Shown: positions 26,617 through 35,380, counted from the first letter of the stretch. The stretch is DNA of 64,000 nucleotides from an uncultured Kocuria sp. (GCF_947500125.1 NZ_CANMRA010000026.1:1-64000), one strand, 5' to 3'. The notes: generated by a model not told the origin, from the sequence alone. Numbers and translations: made by a program.

Positions 26617-27447
26617 TCAGGCGCTGATGACCCCCAGGCCCAGGAGCACGAAGATGGCCAGCCCCAGCGCGATGCGGTACCACACGAAGATCGTGTAGCT
26701 GCGGTTGGAGATGTAGTGCATGAACCAGCCGATGATCACGTACGCCACCACGAACGCGATGCCCGTGGCCACCAGCGTCTCCGTCATGCCGTAGGGCCCC
26801 GCCTGCGGCTGCCCCACGGTCTGGGCCAGCTTGTACAGCCCCGAGGCGAACACCGCCGGGATGGCCAGCAGGAACGCGTAGCGGGCGGCGGCCTCGCGGG
26901 TGTAGCCCATCAGCAGCCCCGCGGTGATCGTGCCCCCGGACCGCGAGACCCCCGGGATCAGGGCCAGCGCCTGCGCCAGCCCGAAGAGCACACCGTGCTT
27001 CACGGTGAGGTCGTCCAGGTGGCGGGTCTGCCGGCCGACCCGGTCCGCCACCGCCAGGATCACGCCGAAGACCACCAGCATCGTGGCCGTGATCCACAAG
27101 GAGCGGAACTCCGTGTCGATGTAGTCCTCCAGCAGCAGCCCGAGCACGCCGATGGGCAGGGAGCCCAGGATGATCAGCCACCCCATCCGGGCGTCCGGGT
27201 CCGAGCGCTCCACCCGGCCCACCAGCGACAGGGTCCACTGCGTGAGGATGCGGGCGATGTCCCGCCAGAAGTAGATGATCACGGCGGTCTCGGTGCCCAG
27301 CTGCGTGATGGCCGTGAACGCGGCCCCCGGGTCGGCGCTGTTGGGCAGGAGCTCCCCCACGATGCGCAGGTGCGCGGAGGAGGACACGGGGAGGAACTCG
27401 GTCAGGCCCTGGACGAGGCCCAGAATGATGGTTTCGATCCAATTCAC
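26617..27447 (-). CDS. uppP: Undecaprenyl-diphosphatase UppP (BacA)
   Basis: A 276-residue protein with about eight membrane segments. The family motifs are [20 protein letters not shown] (N-terminal) and [16 protein letters not shown]. It recycles the C55 lipid carrier for cell-wall synthesis and confers bacitracin tolerance. The GTG start has no Shine-Dalgarno. A TAGGGT box (27454-27459) lies 6 nt before it, suggesting a leaderless mRNA. Confidence 0.95.
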   Translation of the reverse strand: MNWIETIILGLVQGLTEFLPVSSSAHLRIVGELLPNSADPGAAFTAITQLGTETAVIIYFWRDIARILTQWTLSLVGRVERSDPDARMGWLIILGSLPIGVLGLLLEDYIDTEFRSLWITATMLVVFGVILAVADRVGRQTRHLDDLTVKHGVLFGLAQALALIPGVSRSGGTITAGLLMGYTREAAARYAFLLAIPAVFASGLYKLAQTVGQPQAGPYGMTETLVATGIAFVVAYVIIGWFMHYISNRSYTIFVWYRIALGLAIFVLLGLGVISA

Positions 27448-27453
27448 CCGGCC

Positions 27454-27459
27454 ACCCTA
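27454..27459 (-). promoter_or_regulatory. Leaderless -10 box for uppP
   Basis: TAGGGT on the minus strand, 6 nt before the GTG start. No ribosome binding site is present between them. Confidence 0.45.
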
Positions 27460-27500
27460 CGGCACCCCCGGCGCCGCCGACGGCGGGACAGGCCCGGACA

Positions 27501-27538
27501 CAGCAGGAACGGCCCGCGCGTGCGGGCCGTTCCTGCTG
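27501..27538 (-). terminator. Hairpin terminator after the acidic-protein gene
   Basis: A perfect 17-bp stem (27501-27517 with 27522-27538) and a 4-base loop. It lies 16 bp after the stop of the acidic-protein gene and before the uppP promoter, separating the two same-strand units. Confidence 0.75.
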
Positions 27539-27554
27539 ACGCGGCGACCGGGGC

Positions 27555-27914
27555 TCAGCGGCTGGAGCGTGCCCCGTCCGTGTCGTCGAGGTCCTCGTAG
27601 TCCTCCTCGTCGACGAGGTCCTCGTCGAGCATCTCGTTGTCCTCCAGGAGCTCCTCGTCGTCGTCCTCGTCCGAGTCGTCGTCGTCCGAGTCGTCGTCGG
27701 AGTCGTCCTCCTCCTCCGCGAAGACGGTCAGCGGGGTCACCTCGTCGTAGGCGTCGTAGAGCGCCTCCTCGTAGGCGTCGAAGGCGTCGGCGATGGCGAT
27801 GTAGGCGCCGTCGACAGCGGGGTCGTCGTCGCTGCGGCGGTTGGACGCGGCGACGAGGTGTTCTTCGAAGGCGCTCACGAGCGCCTGCAGCGCGGCACGA
27901 GGATCATTGCTCAT
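27555..27914 (-). CDS. Small highly acidic hypothetical protein
   Basis: A 119-residue protein. The N-terminal 65 residues look helical (ALQALVSAFEEHLVAASNRRSDDD, IAIADAFDAYEEALYDAYDEV split in two helices). The C-terminal half is a run of Asp/Glu (for example EEEDDSDDDSDDDD). I cannot name the family. ATG 27914 is chosen because TAACGT lies 7 nt upstream (leaderless). It is divergent from the DUF5703 gene over a 40-bp gap, so the two may be co-regulated. Confidence 0.72.
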   Translation of the reverse strand: MSNDPRAALQALVSAFEEHLVAASNRRSDDDPAVDGAYIAIADAFDAYEEALYDAYDEVTPLTVFAEEEDDSDDDSDDDDSDEDDDEELLEDNEMLDEDLVDEEDYEDLDDTDGARSSR

Positions 27915-27921
27915 GGAGTAG

Positions 27922-27946
27922 ACGTTAGCGCTATTCCGTGCAGAAT
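27922..27946. promoter_or_regulatory. Compact divergent promoter region
   Basis: Only 40 bp separate two divergent starts. On the minus strand TAACGT (27922-27927) sits 7 nt before ATG 27914. On the plus strand TGCAGAAT gives a -10 CAGAAT (27941-27946), 8 nt before ATG 27955. Both transcripts appear leaderless, and the -35 regions would overlap. Confidence 0.45.
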
Positions 27947-27954
27947 GGGGACCG

Positions 27955-28188
27955 ATGAGAGAACAAGTCCGGACCAGCACGGCGACCCTCACGAGGGACG
28001 CCGACCAGCGCTACGAGTACCTCCTGCTGACCGTGGCCCCGCACGAGCTGCTCAGCGACGCGCGGGCCCGGCTCAGCGAGCACGCCGAGTACGGCAAGTG
28101 GGAGCTGACCCGCTCCGTCCTGCTCTACGGCGGCACCCGCAAGTACTGGCTGCGCCGCCGGGTCATGCGCGTGGAGCGCACCGTCTGA
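27955..28188 (+). CDS. DUF5703-type small protein
   Basis: A 77-residue soluble basic protein: RYEYLLLTVAPHELLSDARARLSEHAEYGKWELTRSVLLYGG in outline (start RYEYLLLTVAPHELL, middle EHAEYGKWELTRSVLLYGG, end TRKYWLRRRVMRVERTV). It matches my recollection of the DUF5703 family of Micrococcales. Function is unknown. The start codon is likely the 5' end of the transcript. Confidence 0.75.
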   Translation: MREQVRTSTATLTRDADQRYEYLLLTVAPHELLSDARARLSEHAEYGKWELTRSVLLYGGTRKYWLRRRVMRVERTV

Positions 28189-28228
28189 GCCCGGGATCCA
28201 GGCCCCGAGGCCCCGTGCCCGACTGGGC

Positions 28229-29470
28229 TCAGCCGCCGATCGGGCCGAGCAGGGCCTTGGCCACGGCGGCGTGCACGGACTCGTTGTCGGAGGGGTGGTA
28301 GATCCCGGCGAGCACGTCCCGGTACAGCCGCTCCAGCTCCCGGCCCCGGGAGTACTGGGCCCCGCCGGAGGTGCGCATCGCGAGGTCGACGACCTGGCGG
28401 GCGGCCTCGGTGGCCCGGTGCTTGACCCCGGAGAACAGCAGGAACCAGCGGGGGCCGTGGTCCGGGGCCTCCGCGGAGCCGAGGGCGTCGACGTCCGCGC
28501 TGAGCCGCAGCAGCTGCAGCTCCACCCCGTCGCGCAGGAGCGCGGCCTCGGCGATTTGCCAGCGCACGTCGGGGTGCTCGGCATGGGACGCTCCTGCGCC
28601 GCGGGAGCGCCGGGAGCCCGCGATCTCCACGGCCAGCTCCACCGCCCGGTCCGCGATCCCGGTGTAGACCGCGGCCAGCAGCAGCTCGAAGCAGCCGAAG
28701 ACGCCCCACACCACCGGGTCCGGGTTCGGTCCCACGGGGGTGCGCGTGAGCACCTGCTCCGCGGGCATCGGCACCGAGCGCAGCACCGTGGTGCGGGACT
28801 GGGAGGCGCGCATGCCCATGGTGTCCCAGTCGTCGAGGACCTCGATGCCCTCCGCCGCCCGGTCGAGGAGGCCGAACACGAGCGGGGCGCCGGGATCGGC
28901 GTCGTCGCGGGCGTGCACGAGAAGCCGGGTCCACACCGGTGAGAGCGAGGTGAAGATCTTCGTGCCCGTGATCCGGTACCCGTCCTCGGCGGCCTCGGCG
29001 GTGGTGGCGGCGTCGAAGAGCACGGAGTCGTTGCCGGCCTCGGAGATGCCGAAGGCGAAGATCTCCCCGGCCGCGGCCTGGTCGAAGATCCGATCCGCCC
29101 GGGCGTCCCCGCGCAGGCGCAGGGTGTGCGCCACGCCGACCAGGACGTGGTGCATGTTGATGCCCAGCGCCGTGGCGGGGGCGGCCGCGGCGAGGCGCCG
29201 CTGCGCGGCCACCGCCTGCTGCAGCGTGAACCCGAGGCCGCCCCGGTCCCGCGGCACCAGCATGAGCGGATAGCCGATGCGCACCAGGTCCGCGAAGTCC
29301 TCGTCGAAGAACCGGTTCTCCCGGTCGTAGCCGGCGGCGCGCTCGCGGAACGTCGCCAGCAGGTCGTCCGGAAGCAGGGTCTCGGGCACCAGGTCCCCGG
29401 CCGTCCGGTCGCCGGGCGACGGCGGCCGGGGCGGCGCGGGCTCGGGCTGCGTTCCGGTGGCGTGGTCCAT
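28229..29470 (-). CDS. Acyl-CoA dehydrogenase family protein
   Basis: A 413-residue flavoprotein. Recognisable parts are FGISEAGNDSVLFDAATTAE (flavin/substrate loop), YRITGTKIFTSLSPVW, DWDTMGMRASQSRT, and a C-terminal helical domain with RQVVDLAMRTSGGAQYSRGRELERLYRDV. It probably oxidises an acyl-CoA or acts as a flavin monooxygenase of the same fold; the substrate is unknown. The Shine-Dalgarno AGGAGCG precedes ATG 29470. It lies 70 bp after the M20 peptidase gene on the same strand. Confidence 0.85.
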   Translation of the reverse strand: MDHATGTQPEPAPPRPPSPGDRTAGDLVPETLLPDDLLATFRERAAGYDRENRFFDEDFADLVRIGYPLMLVPRDRGGLGFTLQQAVAAQRRLAAAAPATALGINMHHVLVGVAHTLRLRGDARADRIFDQAAAGEIFAFGISEAGNDSVLFDAATTAEAAEDGYRITGTKIFTSLSPVWTRLLVHARDDADPGAPLVFGLLDRAAEGIEVLDDWDTMGMRASQSRTTVLRSVPMPAEQVLTRTPVGPNPDPVVWGVFGCFELLLAAVYTGIADRAVELAVEIAGSRRSRGAGASHAEHPDVRWQIAEAALLRDGVELQLLRLSADVDALGSAEAPDHGPRWFLLFSGVKHRATEAARQVVDLAMRTSGGAQYSRGRELERLYRDVLAGIYHPSDNESVHAAVAKALLGPIGG

Positions 29471-29539
29471 CTCGCTCCTGTCGGCGGTGTCCTGGGGTCG
29501 TGGGGCCCCGGCCGACCGTGCGGTCCGGGACGGGCTCGG

Positions 29540-30874
29540 TCAGTACCGGCTCAGCAGCCGGTGCAGCACGCGGGAGCCGAACTCCAGGGAGTCCGTGGGC
29601 ACGCGCTCGTCCACGCCGTGGAACATGGACGGGAAGTCCAGCTCGTCGGGCAGGCGCAGCGGCACGAACCCGTAGCCGGTGATCCCGAGCGGGTCCAGGG
29701 ACTTGTTGTCCGTCCCGCCGGAGAGCATGTACGGCAGCACGACCGCCTCGGGGTCCTCGGCGTGCAGGGCGTCGACCATGGCGTCGACCACCGTGCCGGA
29801 GAACGGCACCTCCAGGGCGATGTCGTCGGACTCGAACTCGAAGGACACCCCGTCCCCGGCGAGCTCGGCGAGCTTCGCCAGCACGATCTCGCGCTGGCCC
29901 GGCAGGTAGCGCACGTCCAGCCCGGCCTGGGCCGAGCCGGGAATGACGTTGACCTTGTAGCCGGCCTCGAGCATCGTCGGGTTCGCCGTGGTCTGCAGGG
30001 TCGCGCCCACGAACCGGGCGACGGAACCGAGCTCGGCGAGGAGCCGCTGGGGGTTCTGCGGGTCGAACTCCACGCCCGTCAGCTCGGTGACCGAGTCCAG
30101 GAACGCCCGGGTGGTCTTGGTGAGCTCGATCGGCCACTGGTGCTCACCGATGTTGGCCAGCGCCCTCGAGAGCCGGGTCACCGGGTTGTCGTCGTTGATC
30201 TGGGACCCGTGCCCCGCCGTTCCCTGCGCGTTGAGGCGCAGCCACATGAGGCCCTTCTCCGCCGTCTGCAGCAGGTAGGCCCGCCGGCCGCCGATGGTGG
30301 CCGAGTACCCGCCGACCTCGCTGATGGCGTCCGTGACGCCGTCGAAGAGCCCGCGGTGGTGCTCGGCGATCCAGTGGGAGCCGTACACCATGCCGGCCTC
30401 CTCGTCGGCGAAGAAGCCGAAGACGATGTCCCGCCGCGGCCGCTGCCCGGTGCGCACCATGTGGCGCAGCACCGAGATCATCATGGCGTCCATGTCCTTC
30501 ATGTCCACGGCCCCGCGGCCCCAGATCATGCCGTCCCTGAGCTCGCCCCCGAACGGGTCCACGGACCAGTCGGCGGCGATCGCGGGCACCACGTCGAGGT
30601 GGCCGTGCACGAGCAGGGCGTCGGCGGAGGGGTCGGTGCCCTCGATCCGGGCGAAGACGTTGGCCCGGCCGGGCGCGGACTCGAGGACGGTCGTCGCGAG
30701 ACCCACCTCCTCGATCAGCCCGGCCACGTACTCGGCCGCCCTCCGCTCCCCCTTGGCGTCGCCGCTGCCGTAGTTGGAGGTGTCGATGCGGATGAGGTTG
30801 CGGCAGATCTCGACGGTCTCGCCCTCGGGCGACGACGCGGCCGCGGCGGTGGGAACGGTCTGCGGATCGGTCAT
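29540..30874 (-). CDS. M20-family metallopeptidase
   Basis: A 444-residue zinc hydrolase. The metal motifs LLVHGHLDVVP, GRGAVDMKDMDAM, GFFADEEAGM (catalytic Glu) and the C-terminal FHGVDERVP are intact, and a dimerisation domain lies at about 200-310. It cleaves dipeptides or deacylates amino acids. A strong AGGAAGGA precedes ATG 30874. Confidence 0.9.
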   Translation of the reverse strand: MTDPQTVPTAAAASSPEGETVEICRNLIRIDTSNYGSGDAKGERRAAEYVAGLIEEVGLATTVLESAPGRANVFARIEGTDPSADALLVHGHLDVVPAIAADWSVDPFGGELRDGMIWGRGAVDMKDMDAMMISVLRHMVRTGQRPRRDIVFGFFADEEAGMVYGSHWIAEHHRGLFDGVTDAISEVGGYSATIGGRRAYLLQTAEKGLMWLRLNAQGTAGHGSQINDDNPVTRLSRALANIGEHQWPIELTKTTRAFLDSVTELTGVEFDPQNPQRLLAELGSVARFVGATLQTTANPTMLEAGYKVNVIPGSAQAGLDVRYLPGQREIVLAKLAELAGDGVSFEFESDDIALEVPFSGTVVDAMVDALHAEDPEAVVLPYMLSGGTDNKSLDPLGITGYGFVPLRLPDELDFPSMFHGVDERVPTDSLEFGSRVLHRLLSRY

Positions 30875-30923
30875 GGCGGTCCTTCCTGGAGTGCCTGGTG
30901 GGCGGGGCAGGGCGCGGGGGCGC

Positions 30924-31355
30924 TCAGCGGATGGCGGTGTCGCGGCCGGGGTAGCGCAGCAGCACGAGGCGGCCGGACTCCTCGACCACGACGACCTCCT
31001 CCGTCTCCTCGGGGGTGTCCTCGGGGGCGACCTCGAGCCGGTACCCGTCCGGGGTCCCGACGGCGTCGCCCTGGACGACGAGCGTCTCGTAGCGGGAGGT
31101 GTCCGGGTGCCAGCGCTCGAGGTAGACGGGGCAGTACTGGGAGTTCCCCTCCATGGCCCGGTGCACGAAGTCGTGGGACAGCAGCCCGCAGGCGCTCTCC
31201 CAGTCGCGCTGGGCCATCGCGTCGACGAAGGCCCGGGTGGTGCCCTCGGGGGTGTCGAGGTCCGGCCCGCACCCGGTCAGGCCCACGGCGACGGCGGCCA
31301 GGCACAGCCCCAGCGGGCGCCGGACGCCGGTGGCGCGGATGGCGTGGACGGTCAT
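30924..31355 (-). CDS. Small lipoprotein with NTF2-like fold
   Basis: A 143-residue protein with a lipobox (LAAVAVGLTGC). The body begins DTPEGTTRAFVDAMAQRDWESACGLLS in form (DTPEGTTRAFVDAM then RDWESACGLLSHDF), a pattern seen in small NTF2/DUF4878-like lipoproteins of actinobacteria. The ribosome binding site GGAGAGGAG precedes ATG 31355. It lies 49 bp before the M20 peptidase gene and is probably co-transcribed with it. Confidence 0.8.
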   Translation of the reverse strand: MTVHAIRATGVRRPLGLCLAAVAVGLTGCGPDLDTPEGTTRAFVDAMAQRDWESACGLLSHDFVHRAMEGNSQYCPVYLERWHPDTSRYETLVVQGDAVGTPDGYRLEVAPEDTPEETEEVVVVEESGRLVLLRYPGRDTAIR

Positions 31356-31793
31356 CGGACTCCTCTCCGGGTGAGCTCCTTCAGCCTATCGTTCCCCGGG
31401 CCTCGGACCGCCCGGCGCACGGACGTCGTCCCGAGCCGCCCCCGGGGAGCCGTGGCCGCCGATCTCGCGCCGACGCCGCGGCCGGCGTCCCGGCACCTGC
31501 ACGAGGGGCGTCCCGGCGCTCACGGACCTCGTGCCGGAGGATCGAGAACCGCTCACTATAACCACGGGAATACGGGCCGGTCGGTACATTCCGTGATGTC
31601 GCCGTTATTGTTCCGTGATAGACGAAACAATTTCACACATTTCCTATTTGCAATAGAAATTCCCTAGCATTCCCCTGGGCGACTTCCCCAGCCCAATCTG
31701 TCTCGTCGTCCGGCCGGACGACGATAGCCCCCCGCCGCGCGGAACCCCCCAATTTTTCCGTGCGTGCAGACAGACCAGGAAGCAGAAGCACCC
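31356..31793. promoter_or_regulatory. AT-rich intergenic region and leader of the CAP-domain gene
   Basis: A 438-bp gap. From about 31550 to 31675 the sequence is strikingly AT-rich for this genome. A plausible promoter for the downstream gene is TTCACA (31632-31637), 16 bases, TAGAAA (31654-31659). The transcript would then have a leader of about 130 nt containing a 22-bp palindrome (listed separately). I see no gene in it. Confidence 0.4.
31703..31724. repeat. 22-bp perfect palindrome in the CAP-gene leader
   Basis: Each half reads TCGTCGTCCGG, meeting its own reverse complement with no spacer. It may be a dimeric-regulator operator or an RNA hairpin, about 70 bp before the start codon. 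Confidence 0.6.
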
Positions 31794-32972
31794 ATGGCGA
31801 AACACCGCTGCGCCCCCGCGCGCCGTCAAGGCCGCATGGCCGCCCTGGCCCTCTCCGCCGGCATCGGCGTCACCACCCTCGCCGGCACCTCGCTGCTGGC
31901 CGGTCCCGCGGCCCATGCCGCCGCGCAGGACATCGTGGCGGTCGACGCGGCCACCCGTCAGGCCGACGCCCAGCTGATCCTCGACGAGATCAACCGGTAC
32001 CGCGAGTCCCTCGGCGTGAAGCCGCTCAAGTACTCCGCCACGCTCTCCCAGGTGGTGCAGAAGGAGTCCGACCGGCAGGTGGTCGAGGAGAAGTTCTCCC
32101 ACAGCACCTCCTTCCTCACCGACCCCCGCACCGGGCCCTGGACCAGCGCCAACGAGGTCATCGCCCTGGAGCACCACCGGGACGTGAGCGCACTGGTGAA
32201 GTGGTGGAAGTCCTCGGCCGCCCACGACAAGGCGATCAAGGACCCCCGCCACGAGGTGATCGGCATCGGTCTCAGCTACGCGGACGGCCGGCTCGAGAAC
32301 ACCGGTCAGCCCTGGCAGGTGCTCTCCACCGTCAACCTCTACGGGTACGCCAACGGCGGCGCCCCCGCGGACGCCTCGACGCGCGTGACCGGGGCCCCGG
32401 CCTACAGCTACGAGACCTCACAGCCCGTCCAGAGCCCCGCGGGCTACGGCGTGGCCGGTGCCATCGGCGCGAAGTACCACGCCCTGGGCGGCGCCTCCGT
32501 CCTCGGGCAGCCCGTGATGGCGGAGCGCGGCGGTCTGCGCGCCGGGGGCGCCTATCAGGAGTTCTCCCTGAACGGGCGCAAGACCACCCTGTACTGGAGC
32601 CCCGCCACCGGCGCCCACTGGGTCGAGAACCCCACGGCCATCGGCCAGAAGTTCGTGGCGGCGGGACGGGAGAACGGCTACGGCTTCCCGACCACGGAGG
32701 AGCGCCGGCTGGCCGACGGGTCCTCCTACCAGGTCTTCTCCCGGGACGGCGTCCTCACCAAGGTGATGTGGACCCGCGCCCACGGGGCGCGTGCGGTGAA
32801 CGAGACCGGCGCCATCGGCCGCGCCTGGAAGGCCGCCGGCTTCGAGCGGGGCTACGGCTACCCGGTCACCGACCCGATCCGCTATGGGGACACCGTCTAC
32901 CAGCGCTTCTCCAACGGCTACCGGGTGAACTGGTCCTCGACCACCGGTCAGGTGTGGGTCACCGGGTGGTGA
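31794..32972 (+). CDS. Secreted CAP-domain protein with LGFP repeats
   Basis: A 392-residue protein. The Sec signal (about 1-44) has core LALSAGIGVTTLAGTSLLAG and cleavage after AHA. The CAP/SCP domain (about 55-190) has QLILDEINRYRESLGVKPL, LSQVVQKESDRQV, FSHSTSF and NEVIAL. Three LGFP-type repeats follow (for example IGAKYHALGGASVLGQPV; IGQKFVAAGRENGYGFPT; IGRAWKAAGFERGYGYPV), a module that attaches proteins to the actinobacterial cell wall. ATG 31794 follows AGGAAG. It is likely a wall-associated extracellular protein. Confidence 0.9.
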   Translation: MAKHRCAPARRQGRMAALALSAGIGVTTLAGTSLLAGPAAHAAAQDIVAVDAATRQADAQLILDEINRYRESLGVKPLKYSATLSQVVQKESDRQVVEEKFSHSTSFLTDPRTGPWTSANEVIALEHHRDVSALVKWWKSSAAHDKAIKDPRHEVIGIGLSYADGRLENTGQPWQVLSTVNLYGYANGGAPADASTRVTGAPAYSYETSQPVQSPAGYGVAGAIGAKYHALGGASVLGQPVMAERGGLRAGGAYQEFSLNGRKTTLYWSPATGAHWVENPTAIGQKFVAAGRENGYGFPTTEERRLADGSSYQVFSRDGVLTKVMWTRAHGARAVNETGAIGRAWKAAGFERGYGYPVTDPIRYGDTVYQRFSNGYRVNWSSTTGQVWVTGW

Positions 32973-32978
32973 CCCGCG

Positions 32979-33006
32979 GCGCCCCGGGGCACGGTCCCCG
33001 GGGCGC
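32979..33006. terminator. Hairpin between the CAP-domain gene and the convergent dehydrogenase
   Basis: GCGCCCCGGGG (32979-32989) pairs perfectly with 32996-33006 over a 6-base loop, just after the CAP-gene stop. Confidence 0.65.
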
Positions 33007-33039
33007 GGTCCGGGAACCGTGCTCAGTGCCGAACCGTGC

Positions 33040-34047
33040 TCAGTGCTCGAGCACGATCTTGCCGAAGTGCCGCGCGGACTCCATCTCCCGGAAGGCGTCG
33101 GCGGCCTCCGCCAGGCGGTGCCGGCGGTCGATCACCGGGCGCAGACCGGTCGCCTCGAGCGCGCGCACGAAGTCGGCCTGGTCCCGCCGGCTGCCCACCA
33201 GCAGCCCCTGGAGCCTCGCCTGGCGAGCCATGAGCATCGCCGTGGGGACGTCTCCGGCCGCGCCGGTGAGCACGCCGATCAAGGAGATGTGGCCGCCGAC
33301 CCGCACGGCCCGGATGGACTGGGCCAGCGTGCCCGGCCCGCCGACCTCGATCACGTGGTCCGCGCCGCGACCGCCCGTGAGCTCCTGGACCACGCGACCC
33401 CACTCGGGGGTCTCCCGGTAGTTGATCACATGGTCCGCGCCGAGCTGCCGGACACGGTCGAGCTTGTCGTCGGACGAGGACGTGACCACGACGGTGGCAC
33501 CCATGGCCTTGGCGAGCTGCACGGCGAAGACGGAGACACCCCCGGTGCCCAGGGCCAGGACCACGTCGCCGGCCCGGAGCCCGCCCTCCACCACGAGTGC
33601 CCGCCAGGCGGTGACACCGGCCGTGGTGATGGTCGCGGCCTCGGCGTGCGACCACCCCGCGGGGGCGCGCGTGAACCACGTGGCGGGCCGCACCACCGTC
33701 TCACGCCCGTAGCCGTCGAGCCCGTCCCCGGGCACCCGCCGGAAGTTGCCGTCCACGGGCGGGCCGTCCTGCCACAGCGGGAAGAAGCAGGAGACCACGG
33801 CGTCGCCCTCTGCGAAGTCCTCGACGCCCTCCCCCACCGCCTCGACGACGCCCGCGCCGTCCGCCAGCGGGATCCTCCCGTCCTCGGTCCGGGTCCCGCC
33901 CGAGACCACGAGGTAGTCGTGGTAGTTCAGGGAGCTCGCGAGCACGCGGACGCGGATCTCCCCCGGTCCCGGGGCCCCGGGACCGGGCACGTCCGCGAGC
34001 TCGAGCCGGTCCAGGCCGCCGGGGGCGGAGACGGTCAGTTGCTTCAT
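33040..34047 (-). CDS. MDR-family NAD(P)-dependent alcohol dehydrogenase
   Basis: A 335-residue medium-chain dehydrogenase. GroES-like domain with SSLNYHDYLVVSGG and PLADGAGVVEAVGEGVEDF, then the Rossmann domain with VLALGTGGVSVFAVQLAKAMGA and LGADHVINY. The catalytic-zinc Cys/His set is not obvious, so it may be a zinc-free quinone oxidoreductase-like enzyme. GGAGGA precedes ATG 34047. Single gene. Confidence 0.87.
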   Translation of the reverse strand: MKQLTVSAPGGLDRLELADVPGPGAPGPGEIRVRVLASSLNYHDYLVVSGGTRTEDGRIPLADGAGVVEAVGEGVEDFAEGDAVVSCFFPLWQDGPPVDGNFRRVPGDGLDGYGRETVVRPATWFTRAPAGWSHAEAATITTAGVTAWRALVVEGGLRAGDVVLALGTGGVSVFAVQLAKAMGATVVVTSSSDDKLDRVRQLGADHVINYRETPEWGRVVQELTGGRGADHVIEVGGPGTLAQSIRAVRVGGHISLIGVLTGAAGDVPTAMLMARQARLQGLLVGSRRDQADFVRALEATGLRPVIDRRHRLAEAADAFREMESARHFGKIVLEH

Positions 34048-34179
34048 GGGTGGTCCTCCAGCAGGGGCGCGGTCATCGGTCGCCGCCCACGATAGCCGCC
34101 GAGCCCGGGCATGTCATCAGCACACTTCCCATTGGCCGGGCCCGGAGCACTCCTCCGGCAGGTTCCCCTCAGTTTCCCC

Positions 34180-34923
34180 TCAGTGGGCGCCCACCGCGCG
34201 GGCGTGCCGGGCCGCGGCCGCCGCGCCCTGCGTCCAGCGCTCCCCGTGGCCGGGCAGGACGGTGCGCGCCCCGGTGGCGGCCACCGCGTCGAGGGAGTCG
34301 AGGGCGACGGCGGAGTCGTTGGTCGCCGCGCCGGCGACGATCTGCGGGCCGCGCCGGCCGGTGTAGGGGTCCAGCGTCACGAGCGCGTCACCGCTGAGGA
34401 CGGCTCCCCGGTCCGGCAGGTGCAGGACGCAGTGCCCGTCCGTGTGGCCCGGGGTGTGCACCGCTACGGGCCGGCCCGGGACCGGCAGGGCCGCACCGGT
34501 CCCGAGCGGCTGCAGCCCGCGGACGCCCCGGACCGCGAGGGCCCCGGCCGCCGCCATGCGCCCGAGCAGCGGCAGGGACCGCGGGTGGCTGACGGGGTAG
34601 AGGAACCGGTTGCGCTCGGGCCGGTACCGGTAGGGGTGGGCGGCCAGCCGCGCGTCGTCCGGGTGGCCGAGCACGGGCAGCCCCCACTCCTCCTGGGCGC
34701 GGCGGGCGAAGCCCATGTGGTCGAAGTGCGCGTGCGTGAGCACCAGGGCCCTGACCTCGTCGGGGCGCCGGCCCCGCTCCTCGAGTCCTTCGAGCAGCAT
34801 GGGCCACATGCTCGGCAGGCCGGCGTCGACGAGGGTGACGCCGTCCTCGTCCTCGATCAGATAGCAGTTGACGTGGGCGTGGGTGACGCGGTGGACGCCG
34901 TCGGCGACTTCGGGGGTGAACAT
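34180..34923 (-). CDS. Metallo-beta-lactamase-fold hydrolase
   Basis: A 247-residue protein with the signature LVLTHAHFDHMGFARR (HxHxDH), VAVHTPGHTDGHCVLHLP (His), LSGDALVTLDP (Asp) and TVLPGHGERW (His). It is a generic binuclear zinc hydrolase, glyoxalase II-like; the substrate is unknown. ATG 34923 follows GAGGAG. The promoter region carries an inverted repeat. Confidence 0.9.
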   Translation of the reverse strand: MFTPEVADGVHRVTHAHVNCYLIEDEDGVTLVDAGLPSMWPMLLEGLEERGRRPDEVRALVLTHAHFDHMGFARRAQEEWGLPVLGHPDDARLAAHPYRYRPERNRFLYPVSHPRSLPLLGRMAAAGALAVRGVRGLQPLGTGAALPVPGRPVAVHTPGHTDGHCVLHLPDRGAVLSGDALVTLDPYTGRRGPQIVAGAATNDSAVALDSLDAVAATGARTVLPGHGERWTQGAAAAARHARAVGAH

Positions 34924-34937
34924 CGGTCTCCTCACTC

Positions 34938-34956
34938 GATCAGTGTGCTGATCATA
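34938..34956 (-). promoter_or_regulatory. Promoter with overlapping operator-like inverted repeat
   Basis: On the minus strand the -10 TATGAT (34951-34956) overlaps the inverted repeat GATCAG-n4-CTGATC (34938-34953), which lies between the -10 and the Shine-Dalgarno of the hydrolase gene. This placement suits a repressor site. Confidence 0.5.
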
Positions 34957-35104
34957 CCTGCCGGACCACGACACCGGCCCGGGGACGGCCCCGCCGGACG
35001 GGGTGCCCGGTAGCATGGGTCCCACCACGGCCCCGGCCCACGGATCCCCCGGTCCGCCCGGAACAGGCCCTGGCTCCCCCGGCCTGCCCCCGAAAGGTCC
35101 CGCT

Positions 35105-35308
35105 GTGATCGACCAGCGTCCCGATGCCCTGCCCTCCGTGGAGATCGTCGCCGTCCCCTTCCACCGGTTCCGCCGGCGCCGCTGGGCCATGACCTTCGTC
35201 CCGGCCGGCGGCGGCGACACCGTCCGCCGCACGTTCCCGGACTTCCGGGACGCCGTGGCCGCCGCCCGCGCCCTGGCGCTGGACCAGCGGGCCTCCGTCG
35301 GCTTCTGA
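35105..35308 (+). CDS. Small hypothetical protein
   Basis: A 67-residue basic protein. Segments are SVEIVAVPFHRFRRRRWAMT, FVPAGGGDTVRRTFPDF and RDAVAAARALALDQRASVGF. GTG 35105 follows AAAGG at 35092-35096. I do not recognise the family. It stands alone and ends before a hairpin. Confidence 0.55.
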   Translation: MIDQRPDALPSVEIVAVPFHRFRRRRWAMTFVPAGGGDTVRRTFPDFRDAVAAARALALDQRASVGF

Positions 35309-35354
35309 GCCCGCCCGGGAGCGCCCCGCCGGGCCCGGCCACGTGCCCGGTCCA

Positions 35355-35380
35355 CCCGGGCGCTCGCCGGAGCGCCCGGG
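35355..35380. terminator. Hairpin between convergent genes
   Basis: CCCGGGCGCTC (35355-35365) pairs perfectly with 35370-35380 over a 4-base loop, with near-complementary flanks extending the stem. Confidence 0.65.

Noticed and set aside
31632-31659. SigR-type motif (GGAAT near 31567) upstream of the CAP-domain gene
   Set aside because: No GTT occurs at the required 18-base spacing; the AT-rich -35/-10 pair is more plausible.
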